A stretch of 64,000 nucleotides of DNA from Ceriagrion tenellum (Eukaryota > Arthropoda > Insecta > Odonata > Coenagrionidae): contig OY720635.1 in assembly GCA_963169105.1 (NCBI GenBank), positions 153,651,645 to 153,715,644 on the forward strand, in the 5' to 3' direction. The translations under genes were made by a program, and so were the position numbers. Below the pieces are notes generated by a model, which saw nothing but the letters and a program-made list of their open reading frames with translations, made no database searches and was not told where the DNA came from. How positions within the stretch are numbered: the first letter of the stretch is position 1; each line of letters opens with the position of its first letter. Positions 43,201-55,484 of this stretch are shown piece after piece.

Positions 43201-44400
43201 CGGGTGAAACCCCCGCGCAAAGTCCCCCACTCTTCTTCGAGCGCCGCAGAGGAGAGCGCGGTTACGTGAGCGCGAGCGATCCAGCCGGGCGATCCCGCCA
43301 ACGAACCAAGTCGCCGCCGAACTCGGGCGTTGAAGTCACTCCTCACTCGGGCGTTGAAGTCTCCGTAAAAGGGCGAATTAGGGGTGGAGTAAGGATGCGA
43401 ATGCAAATCTGGAGGCGATTACTCCGCCACGCCTCCTCCACAATTGGAACTATCTCAATGGAGGCTCGCGCTGCAGGTTCTTAAGAGGTTCAACGCCCGG
43501 TTGGGACGCGTCCCACTGTCCGGTTCCACTAGCGGGTTCACCAAAAAGACGCACACGCTCGCTGAAGCGAGGGCTTCGAGAGAGGGGACCTTCCGAGCAA
43601 GGAAGGTTGCACCCCGCGAGTTATCCGTACTCGAATAAAAACGACGAAGAGCCGAAGGAGGCGGGCTTTGCCTTAACGGAGTGCGGAGAGAGAGTGTTCA
43701 CTCTCGCTTTCAAGCGGCGATCGATGAGAGGTGGAAATGTCGAGGAGTTGGTTTGGCCGACTGCCTCGGATTGCACGAAAAGCACTCCTCGTGAGTCCCT
43801 CGCGCGCTGCAAACAAACCCCATACCACAACGCTCCCCACCCCGCCCTCCCTCCCAGCTCGCCCGCTACCCCCTCGCCCACCACCGCGACACCACCACCA
43901 GAAGCAGCAGCCACGGCGCATACGAGTGAGACCACCTCCTATCGGCCTTCGACGGCCCCTCTCCTCTCCCCGAACGACCCCCACTCTGGGAAACTTTCCC
44001 CTCGTTCCCTCCAGAGCTCTAGTGATCGTGCACAGTGCCCCCCAGGGAGGGAGGGAATTTCTTAAGACAGCGGGACCCGAGGTACGAGGAGGTAGAGGTG
44101 GGGAGAAGTTAAGGGTTTGCCCAACCACTCCTCATTGTGCTTGCTCCACTGCGACATCCCCGTGGGATGGAAGCCAAAAGAAATTCTCTCTTGTCCAGGA
44201 AAAACTCGCGAAGGAAAATGAAACTCACGTATCTCTACGCGAGAGCGCACGCGTTAGCAAGACAAGGGACGATTATCCGCACGGAGAATTTCAAAAAGCA
44301 GGCGAAAGATATTCAAGTTACCGCCTCTCCGGAGAAGTATTTTCCTCCACCAATGGGCTTGGGAAGGAAAGGACATGGTGATATCGTCAGATAGCAAGCT
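43200..44400. promoter_or_regulatory. Long CpG-rich region, probable promoter
   Basis: The most extended CpG-rich area of the window. It has a 24 bp tandem repeat (ACTCGGGCGTTGAAGTC, 43321 and 43345), dense CpG at 43240-43320, and C-rich tracts at 43810-43920. ORFs up to 216 codons on the plus strand (43731-44381) are rich in Pro, Arg and Ser and show no domain, so I treat them as compositional. It lies upstream of the minus-strand PPxY gene and could be its promoter, or a bidirectional one. Confidence 0.4.
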
Positions 44401-44559
44401 TGGGTAGGCTGCTTCGACGCGCACCGAGACTATCCGGGGCAGTGACTCCAGCGGAGTAATCCAGTGAGAAGGACACAAAAACGAGCTATTCACAGAGAAA
44501 AATCATCCACGGAGCATTGAATTGATTTATTCAATGCTCTGGGTACATACCCCTAAAAG

Positions 44560-44970
44560 CAACAAAAGTATAATGTACGAGACATTTTGAATTGTTATTA
44601 AATAAATACAAAAAGAAAACCTAATTCAAAATTTACATAAAAACAGACATAATAATTGCATGCTAATAAAATAACGGTAACATTAAAATAAAAATAAATA
44701 ATTTGATTACTGCTGTAACAGGTAACTATAACATTTGTAATTGAATGATTCCACAGTCCAGTCCAGTTCCAGGAAAGAAAATTGTAATGTACATGACATA
44801 CTGAAATTTTATTGAATAAAAACAAAAATGCAAATTTTACATAAAAAACAGACATTAATTATATTCTTGTAAAATAACTGTAACATGAAGGGAAAAATAA
44901 ATAATTTCATCACTGCTGTAAAAGATAGTTATAACATTCATACTTGAATGATTCCAGACGTAGTCAAATA
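44560..44970. repeat. Tandem duplication, ~205 bp unit, two copies
   Basis: Copy 1 (44560-44770) and copy 2 (44775-44970) share TAATGTACRWGACAT, TTTACATAAAAAACAGACAT, AAATAAATAATTT and CACTGCTGTAA, TTGAATGATTCCA in the same order. The offset measured at the ATTTSATYACTGCTG segment is 203 bp. Both are AT-rich, and the minus-strand ORFs in them (85 and 60 codons) are paralogous only because the DNA is duplicated. Confidence 0.8.
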
Positions 44971-44974
44971 AAAG

Positions 44975-47350
44975 GTTTTTTTTAATCGGTAGCGTAATGC
45001 ATCGAACGCTGCTTTGCAATATTACCCACAATATCAACTAATGAGATTTAGCTTTGGTTCTCAACTGCCCAGAATATGCGATGTATGTATCTCGACGATG
45101 CCATCAAAAACAAAAAGAAATTTTACTGCTTAAATATATCCTACTCAACTATATGTTTCCTCTTTTTGCACGAAACTAGAGGAATTATTTTCCCTCCACC
45201 AAACCAACCATAAAATCCAATTAGCAAAAAGTGCGAAGAAGTAGGATACCGTAAACTTGTCCAAAAAGTTGATTTTAATATGATAGATGCAGGTCTATTT
45301 ACTAACGCATAAATAAATGGCTTCCCTGGATGATTTAATATTTTTCTGTCTACTGTGCATCTCAAGTTTTCTCGAGCTTTCTCTATGTACCTCCATTCCT
45401 CCCAAAGGCAATCAAAAAGGCATGCATCATTCTTTGGTGTACCGACATTTTTCTATTCAATTTAGACTTTATATAAAAAATTTCAAAATGAAATAAACTA
45501 TTAAGTTGAACTCTCATAGGCTATATTATAGAGTATTCTACATTAAATTGTCACAAAAGGCACGTGTGGCAATACGTTTCTCCAGTAAACATTCGTAAGG
45601 CCGAAGGTACAATATTGCCAATATCAGTGGTACAGTTGATATCGAGCGTTGCAATATACGATGTTAACATCTACGAGTCTTCCAATGTTGAATTCCTACT
45701 TTCTAGAGTGACTAATTTACATTTAACGAGGTAATGGAAGTGGTTCTCTAGGTGGTCTAGAGACGGACGCAGGGAACCCAATTTTGGCCACATCGTTCTC
45801 CGTAAGTCCCATTGTGTCAACAATTATGGAAAGCTCTTTAGTGGCATGATTTTTACGAAATTTTCCGCTCAAATAACCTAATTGAGAAGTAAGCATTAGA
45901 ATATTCCCCAGCTATTGACATCGTGTCATATACTAAAATCTATGCCCAGATGCGCAATCTCGATTCCATCCCCTATGCTCACGTCTCGAGGCCGACCATA
46001 AACTTATTCCTTCCGCGCCGAATGCGAACGGCACGACCCTGAAATACTAGGAACGGATGAGGAAAGGGAGCAAGAGTTCTGGCTGCCAAAGTCATGACGA
46101 CTTGATAAATGACGAGCCAAATGTTGAAGAGACATTCTGGGAGCACACGAATAGTAGCGCTAGCACCGGAATATGCCGTGTGAATGCAAATTAACGTTTA
46201 ACATTGGATTTATAAATAAAATACCTATCTTACGGAAGAAAAACTTATCCATTTGCTTTATAAACGTAATGGGATTCAGAATTCAAATGTCCTCAGATCA
46301 ACGTATTCCACAGCCAAATAGAAAAAACAAGCAAGAAGGGAGAAAGAATCCCCACAAGTGTCCCAGTAAGGAGTACTCGAGAGCAAGCATGGAATACATT
46401 TCTTGGAAAGCTCCTTATTATTTCAAGAAACAATGAAATAGACCAAGAGATCATCCTTAATAAGTAAGAAGACGTTGACGCAACGTGGAAAGCGAAGTTT
46501 TTGTGAACGCGAAATAATTTCTCGAGATTTGCAATCCCGGCGAGATTTCTTCTATGCATGCGAAATACGGCGGCGGGAGTCCAAGTTGATTAATGAGGCT
46601 AATAATTTCATCAGACAATGTTCCAACATCAAGTTATCCGATAAAATAACACGCTGATAGACATTTGGATCATCACGAATGTCATTTCCACCGGACGGGC
46701 TCGAGATCACGAGGAGATTCTATCTGCCCCCAGGGTGAGCGTTAACATAGATCATTGCACCTCCACAGCGTCTCACCACGGAGCTAGTTGTAAATCAGTT
46801 TTCAGTCAGCAGGCTTGATAAAAAAAATTTAACTGACGCTAATAGAAGGCCGGCAACTGAGAGGGAAATCTAAGGGAAAATTTTAGGAAAGGCGCAAAAT
46901 GAGAAGCCTCTTGACATAAAAATGATTTGAAAGCAACGTTGAGTATTTGGGGAATATGTTGAGAAAGTTTCAGCTGGCAATGAATGTAAATGCAAATGTG
47001 ATAAACCTATCGCTGAAATCAGTCAAGTCTAACAAGAGAATAAGTCGATTGCAATGAAAGTATGACGCTTCTCAGCGGTCTGTTTTCTTGAAAGGGGATA
47101 ATTAACATCATATTCATGATTGGCGACCAAACTGAAGATTACTGATCATGGAAATCAGTATTCAGCATTTTGAAAATGTAGAGACCAACTCCTCTCAATA
47201 ACATACACGCAATATGAGAACAACAGCCTGTCAAAGAACTATCATGAATCTTTTGAAAGTAGGCTATTATTTTTTCTACGCCGTCTGCTTACCTCTCAAA
47301 ACTGGAACCCACGAGGCATTTCACGCGTTGCCTGACGACTGGCCACTCAT
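44975..47350. other. AT-rich non-coding DNA
   Basis: No gene is recognised. At 45200 CAAACCAACCATAA resembles part of dispersed family D. Some moderately GC-rich sequence at 45.95-46.05 kb has no exon signals. The ORFs at 46173-46436 and 46559-46293 overlap on opposite strands and lack motifs. Confidence 0.45.
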
Positions 47351-47355
47351 TTGAG

Positions 47356-47700
47356 TTATCTACCAGCTGAATGGTAGGTTTTTGGTACAATTCCCATCCT
47401 CCACTCTCCTCTTCCACGCTTCGCCAGGGTTCTCCCTTGTTTTACCCTCTTCAACATTCCCTCTCCTTTCAACACATCCTCTATCCAACACTTCTGCCTC
47501 CTCTGAACCTCCGCTAATAGCTTCCTCTCCTGTCCAACTATATCCAATACCTCCTCGTTCGTCCTTCTTGCCACCCGCCTCACCCTCTCCATCGTTCTCC
47601 ACACCCACACCTCAAACGCCTCAAGTCTACGTACATCCTCCCTTCGCAAAGACCAAATTTTGGTACCTTTACAGCGCCACTTTTCATATTGTAGTTTTCA
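47356..47700 (-). mobile_element. LINE lineage A2 C-terminal fragment with intact reading frame
   Basis: The minus strand is open for 97 codons: MRREDVRRLEAFEVWVWRTM, RRTNEEVLDIVGQERKLLAE, RRQKCWIEDVLKGEGMLKRV, then KTYHSAGR at the very end. This is the post-RT tail of a LINE polyprotein (LRR-DVRRLEAFE-WVWRRMERV). The absence of stops suggests a younger copy than those at 16.9 or 50.5 kb. The 3' boundary is near 47356, at TACCAGCTGAATGGTAGG. It is 5'-truncated. Confidence 0.9.
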
Positions 47701-48730
47701 ACAACCTTGTAATAGATATTTAAACGGATAAAATCGTGCTTTCTCGCGAGAAACAAAACACTTAATTCAGATTTCCCCAATATCAGGTCGTTTGAGGTAT
47801 CAAAACCTTTGCATTCAGGGGTTGGGGAGTGGGGGCGTCAAAAAAACAGAGAGCAAAGTCTGCATGATGCCCTCTCGCAATTATGTAGTTAAGGTTGACC
47901 CGAGACGGCAACCTGAGAGAGAGACAATTGGAAATTGGCCTTGGAAAACATAAATTCAGAAGAAGCAAAGGTGCATCTCAAGAAAAAAGGGCGATTAGGT
48001 TACGCATGTGGAGGAGATTAAAAAAAACTCTTGCGTTGCGAAACGGTCCCCGCGAAAAGTGTGGCGGTGACGCAGGGTGCGAGCTGTTGCTCAAGGAGGA
48101 GGGGGTAGAGAGTATGGGCGAGAGGGAGGGTCATAGGGGGGAGGGAAAGAGGGGGAGAGGGGGGGGGAAGGAATGGAGAAAGATCTGTAGACGGCAGGAC
48201 AGCTCGAGCGGGTCCAACCGAAACCAAATCGTTTACGTCGCTCTTGACACGAAAACCGATGTTATGAAAAGCAAAAACAAGACGGTTTCGAGAAAACAAG
48301 AATGATACGACATCAGATATATCGGCAGCAGAAGACTCACGATTAACAAAAGTAAATTTTTGGCCGGATAGGAGAAATGAGAACCGGCACGGGGTTCCAT
48401 ACTACAATAGGATTCTTTATTAATCGACCAGTTACTTCAGAAATAGGTTAGCAACAAAATTAACATTCTTAGGCTCATCCTCGGCAATCAACGACCTGAG
48501 GATTAGTCCGCAGTAGTTTTTAATTCCGCCTTCCTATTTACTTGACTCTTCAATCCCACCATAATCTCTATTCTATTGCCCCTCATAATTTACCCTATCC
48601 TTGGACTTCCTCGGTAATTCTTCCCTAAAATTAATTACCGTTTTTACAATTTTTTTTTACAAATTACAAAGTTTTTACAAATTTTACAGAACACACCACT
48701 TCACCGCGATACAAATGTCAACGCATGAGC
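47701..48730. other. Non-coding stretch with a G-rich CpG patch
   Basis: From 48040 to 48200 the plus strand is G-rich, with GGGGGGAGGG-type blocks and a nine-G run at 48160, a G-quadruplex candidate. The 136-codon plus ORF at 47895-48305 spans it; it is Arg/Lys/Gly-rich and has no domain, so I do not call it. No other gene signal. Confidence 0.4.
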
Positions 48731-48735
48731 ATAAT

Positions 48736-49010
48736 CATATTTATCTACATACTATCCTGCGACCCGCCGCATGGGCGGGTGGCAGTGGGTTTTAGGACAC
48801 CAGCCGCGTAAATATGTATGGGATAAGGTCTTGGGAGGAGAAATGTTGACGAGTATGATGGGAGTGTATTTAATGGAGCTCAGTTTTTAATGTGGTCGCT
48901 TATTGTGCGCGGAAAGAACGAGTTTTTGTACCTATCTGTCCGGCAATGTATTTCTCTTATTTTATCGCTTCTGACAGACCTAGGAATGTGTTGAGGCGCC
49001 ATGATAATAC
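48736..49010 (+). mobile_element. CR1/Jockey-like LINE 3' region (antisense to the LINE)
   Basis: It matches 63025-63310 block by block: CTACATACTATCCTGCGACC, CCGCCGCATGGGCG, GACACCAGCCGCG, GGTCGCTTATTGTG, TTTTTGTACCTATC, AATGTATTTCTCTTATTTTA and ACTCTCTGTGT. At 63 kb this segment is joined to RT sequence on the minus strand, so here the LINE orientation is also minus and only its 3' UTR remains. Confidence 0.8.
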
Positions 49011-49265
49011 TCTCTGTGTCGTTCTGAAACATGCACTTTGAAATCTCACAACAGAGTTCGCATGTGTACCCAACAACAATGGAATGGGTAGAAGTGAGGA
49101 AGAGGGAAGAAGGTGGAAAACGGGAGAAATAATAGGCGGGTCCAGCTTAGTATAGTCCACCACTCCACGGAACATCAAGAGAGAGTAAAAATTTTCTGCG
49201 GCAGCAAACTCGTGATTTGAGCCAAACTGTTTATCTCAGTCTCAACTCAGGAAAAAAATGCCTTC

Positions 49266-49827
49266 AAATTTGAGGTAGTTTTAGCAAAATTTTTCCCCTG
49301 TCTTAACGGAGACCACATTTCAATTTAATTTCTTGATTTTTGCAGCTGTTAATGACAAAAATATTGTAATATTAATGGCTTAAGCACAAAGTTATCTACG
49401 ACTGAAATTCTTAATAATTATATTCACATTTCTGAAAAAGTGATCAACTTGAATCATTTTTTTATCACCATACGGTGGGAACGCCTTCACAAGAGGCGGT
49501 TTTTTTGCAATTCTGTAAAAATTACTCCACTGAATAGCTTATTTATTTTTCAAATAATAGATAAAACATTGAAACTATTAGCTGTTAAATTTATGATGTG
49601 ATATATATGTCATAAGTACCTCATTTTTAAATCAAAGCATCTCTGGAGTGCGTGCGCACACCATGTTAAGTGGAAAAAAGCTTCTATTTGATGGCAATTA
49701 TCTTCAAAGGAAGTGAGGTAAGGGGCTGATATTTTGGTGTCTTTGGAAGGGTGAGATGTTTTCATTTAATATTAAACCAAATAATTGAATTGAAGGTGAA
49801 ACATCTCGCTAAAACGACCTCAATTTC
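49266..49827. mobile_element. TIR element family T, copy 2
   Basis: The left terminus AAATTTGAGGTAGTTTTAGC is the inverted match of the right end (reverse complement GAAATTGAGGTCGTTTTAGC at 49827-49808). It is about 560 bp, AT-rich, with no ORF. Internal blocks GAACGCCTTCACAA and TCTCTGGAGTGCGTGCGCAC are shared with the 53.0 and 55.5 kb copies. Confidence 0.8.
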
Positions 49828-50395
49828 AAGGAAAAAATACGTAGTCATTTCACTTTAGAAAATGAAGATCGAGTTGTATTTGATAGACGAGGTCGTAAGA
49901 TCACAATCAAACCCACAACAAAGTGACTTAGGCGTTTGATGCTCGAGCATATCCTTCATTGGCGACCATGAGCGCCCGGACAGGAGGGGCAGGAGAATCG
50001 TTAAGTCACGAATTGTGAGCTGCGCTTGATGAATAGCAAACAAAGCTATTACCAGTGAGTGCGCATCTTTCAAGGTGAATTAGAATGTCTTCCGTGCAAA
50101 AGGTCTGCTCGGAAGATGTTGGAGAATAGGAAAGACCTCCCCGAAGACCTTTCTCCGCACCGACAAAAAAACACATCCCACTCGCGGTGACATCACGAAC
50201 GATGCAAATGATCGTTGCCACATCTCGCGCATTCAAATTTCCCAGCTGCGCATGCGCCATAAGGCAGTACCACAGGGACAAAAGAGGAGTGCCCGACCCT
50301 CGCACATCCGTCTCGCTCTTCCTGAACTGAACACTCCAACGGGAAATTCATCTGAGTATTCTACAAGCTGATATGAAAGGTTTACAGTTATTATC
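49828..50395. other. Non-coding stretch
   Basis: A mildly GC-richer part at 49.9-50.3 kb carries minus ORFs of 72 and 99 codons without recognisable domains. No splice-supported exon can be proposed. Confidence 0.4.
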
Positions 50396-50399
50396 CTAC

Positions 50400-51080
50400 C
50401 ATCCCAATTTCTGGTACATCCTCCCTGTTGCCCTCATTTAGCTGTCAAACCATTAGAAAATTCTTATATTGTCTATCTCTGCTCATTTCGTCCAAAATGC
50501 TTGTCCTATTCCACCCTCTTCAACGCTTTCCCAAAGTGTTTCCCCTATTTTACCCATTTCAACATGTCTTTCCTGATGACAATGTCCACCATCCATCTCT
50601 TGTGCCGCCTCCGAACCTCCACCACTAGCTTCCTCTCCTCTCAAGCCATATCCAATACCTCCTCGTTCGTCCTTCTCGCCACCCAGATCACCCTCTCCAT
50701 CCTTCTCCACACCCAAATCTCAAATGCCTCCAATCTACGAACATCCTTCCTTTGTGATGACTAAGTCTCCGACTCACTCAGTGCCAGGCTCCATATTAGA
50801 GTTTTCACCAGTTTTTTTCTTCACGTCTCTACTCAAACTCCTGCTAATCAATTTCCTCCTCTTCGAAAATTTGCCTTTAATCATTGCAATTCTACATCTT
50901 ATGTCACTACCACTAAACCCATTCTCCTCCAAAATACTGTTCAGACAGGTAAACTCCACCTGCTTCATTTTGGGTCATCCGATCTTAATTTTCAGCCCAT
51001 CCGACGGAACAAACCAAGTAAAATCCTTCGTATCCAACATGAATTCAGCAGTGAATCCTATCCTACTGCCACTCAAAGAC
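50400..51080 (-). mobile_element. LINE RT C-terminal region (lineage A2), the longest copy
   Basis: Reading down the minus strand: DTKDFTWFVPSDGLKIKIG near 51010, then KQVEFTCLNSILEENGFSG, IRCRIAMIKGKFSKRRKLIS, RSLSRDVKKK (50968-50830), then frameshifted LRRLEAFEIWVWRRME and RRTNEEVLD (50720-50640), and near 50500 ILDEMSRDRQYKN. This is the stretch from just after the RT palm to the C-terminus. At least three frameshifts and several stops inactivate it. The catalytic motif is missing, so it is 5'-truncated. Confidence 0.9.
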
Positions 51081-53015
51081 AGAAACAGGATTATGTAATC
51101 CGCTGTATCTTGAGGGATATATTTTGTGAGGACAGCGGATTGCATAACCCTGTGGACAGCGGAGGACAGGACGGAAAAACACCGACGTGAAAGACAGAGC
51201 ATGGCAGCTTTGATGACTAGAATTACCGTGTGACAATGCAAAAATCATGATACCGTCCCGCACCGCACTCAAATTTACTTCCTTCCAGGAAATGCATTAT
51301 TAGCGGAATCTCCCATGTGGCTGAACAGAAAGTGATCAAAGAGACTATTAAACAAGCAAAATGCAACGCTTGTCAGACGCTTCCAGCAAGACGCTTGAAC
51401 CGCAGTTCCTACTTCCCTTTATATAACCAAGCCTTTAGGTATATTACCAAAAGAAGTTAAAGTAAGCCAAACTACAGGCCACAGAAAGTGCGTAGAAAGT
51501 CAAGCTTTTGATTTCCGATATTCTAGAACAAAAATTGGTATTTTTACTGAATGAATGAAGTGTGACTGAAATGTTAAATTTCGGCTTTAATTATTCAGAG
51601 AGGTTACCCATTAAGCACTGCTAAATCCTCCCTTACTACTTGTTTATTTTTAACCCCAGGGCAAGGAAAAACTGTGCAGTATATATTTACATCGTCAGAA
51701 ATAGTTTCGACGTGCGTATACATTAAATACTATGTTTCCATGGCAGTCACTATCTCATTTTATTTCAACTCATGTCAGCGTTATCTCCATTTATGAGCAG
51801 TTAGTTGAAAAAACTTAGTATTTTCAAAAGACTATACGGATTTATGACTATAGTCAACATAGATATAAGTTCTTCATTTCAGTATTGAGATGAATGGTTC
51901 ACGCTATTAGAAATTCTTTAATTTATTGTGATTTTATATTACTTTTCTCTCGATCACTGCCGGTATAAATACCAGAGACTGAAGACGTGAAGTATTATTA
52001 TGGCAACCTACAGAGTTAAATTTGCTTCGGGATAGAGTGAAATGGAAACCCAAATGTTTCATAAGACTCTGATGAAAAGTCAATACACCACGGGAGTAAC
52101 GGTAGTGAAGCGGAAGGAAATCATACCCAAGAGGAAAGACACGACCAAGAATACCAAGGGGAGTTGGATGAGGAGAGCATAAAAGAATGCTTCGGATAAG
52201 ATGACCGGTTCGTAGTGAGAAAGGATGGAAGATAAAAATAAGACAATAAAATGAAGGCTGCTGGGTATACACCATAGAGGAATACAGTATGGCAGAGAGC
52301 TGGCTTTCCGAAGCATTAGAGACTAGCTACAAAATCGGATATTTTACGATGCTTCATTATTGATGTAATAGTGAATAAAATTTGCTTGTATACAAATCGA
52401 CTAGCAAATGGTCCGAAGAATAAACTTATTTTTCCAAATGGAATTATCACGATCTCATTGAAATGTATGCTTCCCTTGCACTTTGGAACACATACGGCGA
52501 ACTACAGGAGCGCGGAAAACCTGTGGAGTTGTGGTCAGGAGAATTTATTTTTTCGATTTTCAAAGCATCTGAGTCCAGATGTCGTTTTCCAAACATACTG
52601 AGCTACTTACGATTTGACGAAAAGGAAAAACAGACATGCAGCGTGGAAAGAGGCAACGAAAAATAAATCCTTAGATAGTGAATATATATTTTCAACTGCC
52701 TGCACAATTTACATAATCCCAAGTTCTATCATCACGGTTCACAAATACCGATGCACTTTTCCATGAAGTTGCAAATTTATAGCATACATTGAAAATTTGT
52801 AAATTTTCATAATTGGCCAATTTTCATGGTATATTGGTAACAATAAATTTAAATCATTTTGTAATATCAAAGAAAACTTTCCGTTGACACGGATTTGCTT
52901 TTTCCAAATAAAATATCGATTGTTAATTGAGAAAATTTTCGATATTTCAGTTGGAGTAAAAAGAGTCCCCATGTAGGTAGAACGTGAGTTTACGAAGTTT
53001 CACGAAGGGAGAGCA
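51081..53015. other. Non-coding stretch
   Basis: 51081-51250 may extend the LINE fragment upstream (the minus ORF continues to 51241) but I cannot recognise it. The rest is AT-rich with no supported gene. Minus ORFs at 52275-51934 and 52316-52080 overlap in different frames and have no domains. Confidence 0.4.
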
Positions 53016-53018
53016 ATG

Positions 53019-53791
53019 GTTGTGATAGCTTGAGCAACATTTTTCCCGAGTCATAATGGAAACAACTTTCAAATTTTTTTTTTAAATCAAAAATAGTTAT
53101 AAGAAGCATGACATAAATATCATAATGTCGTTAATGGCGCAAGGCCATGCTCTTATCAGACACAAATACTACATATATGAAAGTATATGAAAAACACGCC
53201 ACAAAACTCTTTCAAAATCACTCCTTTATTACACTCTCTTTGTCTACATCCATGCACTCCGCTCGCTCGTCACTCATTGCCCCCCTGTCTTTTCCCTCCC
53301 TCCGTTCCCTAGCTTCCCTTCCCCTCCGCCGTGTCGCTTAATGGACAGTGCTACAAAGCTCCGCGTTACTCGTCGTCGTAACATAATTATATGAGTCTTT
53401 AACTTTTACTCTTTTTACCCACGCCGTGCGCCGTGAACGCCTTCACAACCGAAGACTGCTCGCAAAAAGGTAAAATTTTCTGAGGAGATAAATTGATGTA
53501 TTATTTGAAATAGTTAATAATCAATTCAAACTACAAATTGTAAAAATTTTTGGAGAGGTCTAGGCGCTTGAAATGTCTCATATTTTAAATAGAGCCTCTT
53601 TGGGATGCAAAACCGTACCATTTTCCAAAGAAAATGGCATTTATTTTTCAGCAGATATCTCCAAAAGTAGTGCAATTAGTAGCTAGTATGTGGGTGTTTT
53701 TAGGAAGGTGAAATATTTTTATTTAAAATGAGGCCAAATTAATTGAATTCTTAATAGAAATAATATCTCCCTCAAACTACCTCAAATAAAG
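53019..53791. mobile_element. TIR element family T, copy 3, with internal insertion
   Basis: The left end GATAGCTTGAGC and the right end (reverse complement TTTGAGGTAGTTTGAGGGAG) are imperfect inverted repeats. The interior matches copy 2 except that about 250 bp (roughly 53130-53385, including a C-rich CCCCCCTGTCTTTTCCCTCC block) have no counterpart, so something inserted there or this is a longer variant. Confidence 0.7.
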
Positions 53792-54360
53792 TTGCTTCAT
53801 GAACTCCAGTAATATGTAATAAGCCAGGGAAGACTTCAATTTGACTAACCGTTCACTGACCCCGATCCTTAAGTGGCAACAGGCAACTGTTTTCATGATC
53901 CGGTGACGTGCATTTCGTCCGCCGGAGCCCCAAAATGTCGACACCACGATTCTTCCTCGCCAAGGCCAACTCTCTCTCTCACTCTCCCCGAAAAGATTTT
54001 ATTTGGTGTTTATTTCGATTCAACGGCCACCAACGCCTCCTTTCGAGACCAAGCGAATTTCGAAGTTGAATGACTGTTCACTCTCTCCACATTTGCTATC
54101 TGAGACCAATATTGACCGCCACAGGCTCTAATAGGACCTAATAGCTACAGAATCACTCTGTTGACTTTTGAACTTTCTCTGGATCTAAAATATGAATGAA
54201 ACCAATAAATATATGTTATGGTTGTTAATGCCCTCCCCAGGGATTGTTGCCAGTCGTTTGACGAATTTTAAAACATTACTTTACGATTGTTGTGCTGCCA
54301 CTTGGGTACATCGTTATTAATATCCAATAAGTTACTCTAAAAGTAAAAAAGAATAGCCTA
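53792..54360. other. Non-coding stretch
   Basis: The 66-codon ORF at 53873-54073 (plus) has no recognisable domain. Confidence 0.45.
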
Positions 54361-54364
54361 TGTT

Positions 54365-54485
54365 TTAAAACTTCACGTAGTCCACATCTATTCAGCCGTG
54401 GAGGAATTCCCACCTCAGGTTCACGTCAACTCCAACTAAAAGCGGCCATTAACGAGGCGATGAAGTGTGCAAAGCCGATGACCGA
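54365..54485. repeat. Dispersed repeat, family C, copy 2 (truncated)
   Basis: AAAACTTCACGTAGTCCACA, GCCGTGGAGGAATTCCCACC and CAGGTTCACGTCAACTCCAA match the first half of the 35428 and 56745 copies. It ends where the family T element (54490) begins, which suggests the latter truncated it. Confidence 0.65.
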
Positions 54486-54489
54486 CATT

Positions 54490-55074
54490 TTAAGGTAGTT
54501 TGAGCTAGATACCATTTCAGCTATAATTCAATGAATTTAATTTCTTTTCACAGAAAAGCATCTCACTCATTCAAAGGAACCAATGTATCAGCCCCACACC
54601 GAACTACTTTTCGAGACGTTGCCTATAGGGTACCAGCCATTTTACATGGGAAATGGTTCGTTCGTCTCCATAGAGACCTCATTTAAATATGAGGAATTTC
54701 TAACACCTAAACCTCGTCAAAATATTAACAGCAATGAGTGCGATTGATCCATTTTTAAAGAATAATCATATACTCAACGAGGTAAATTTTTCGGAATTGC
54801 AAAAACACTTTCCGTTGTGAAGGAGTCTTAAACGTGCCACCTTAAAAAAAATTCGCCAAGTTCAAAACTTACACAGATTTAACTAGAGTGATTTTTCAGT
54901 CTTGTACAAGTGAGTCAAATTAGTGCGAATTCTAGCCATGTGTATCATTCAAGTTACCATTAACTACTTTTACCGCATTAACTTTTTGCCTCCTAAAGCT
55001 ACTGAAATTCAAACGAAAAATTCGATGAGGGTCTCCATTATGAATAGGGAACTAACTCGCTCAAACTTCATTAA
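54490..55074. mobile_element. TIR element family T, copy 4
   Basis: It begins TTAAGGTAGTTTGAGCTAGA and ends (reverse complement) TTAATGAAGTTTGAGCGAGT. The interior is collinear with copy 1 at 6484-7034 over its full length. About 585 bp, no ORF of note. Confidence 0.8.
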
Positions 55075-55381
55075 ACGCCGACATCATCATCCGCTGAAGT
55101 TGTTGGCGCTGCCATCGACTACGTATGCTCACGATACTATTTTGCAGCAATCAGAGTAGGTTATGCAAATGAGCTAAGCCTTTGCATCCATTGGGTAAAT
55201 TCACGGCATAAACATACCACCAGCGTGGCAAACAGCGTGCAATGCGCACTGAAGCCGTCCCATGCTCGACAGAAAGGCTGGAGTGAGGAGGACGCAATGC
55301 ATCAGGCTCAGATACGACAGCACTCGGGAATTGTAAATGTGGGCGCTTGAGCCATTGGTAGCCATTCGGCAGTACAGGTCT

Positions 55382-55460
55382 CATGGAATAGATTGGAAGA
55401 TTTTACCCCTGAACTTACTCAATAAATCTTTTCATTTACACCAAACCAGCAGTAATCTTA
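55382..55460. repeat. Dispersed repeat, family D, copy 2 (short)
   Basis: ATGGAATAGATTGGAAGATT, ACTTACTCAATAAATCTTTT, CATTTACACCAAACCAGCAG match the start of the 312 and 56074 copies. It ends next to the family T element at 55485. Confidence 0.55.
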
Positions 55461-55484
55461 CCCGGGAATCTTGAATTTCGGCAC

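Noticed and set aside
43731..44381. 216-codon plus-strand ORF, the longest in the window
   Set aside because: Composition-driven in a CpG-rich block: Pro/Arg/Ser-rich, no domain, and other frames are equally open.
47382..47723. 113-codon plus ORF
   Set aside because: It is antisense to the clear LINE reading frame on the minus strand.
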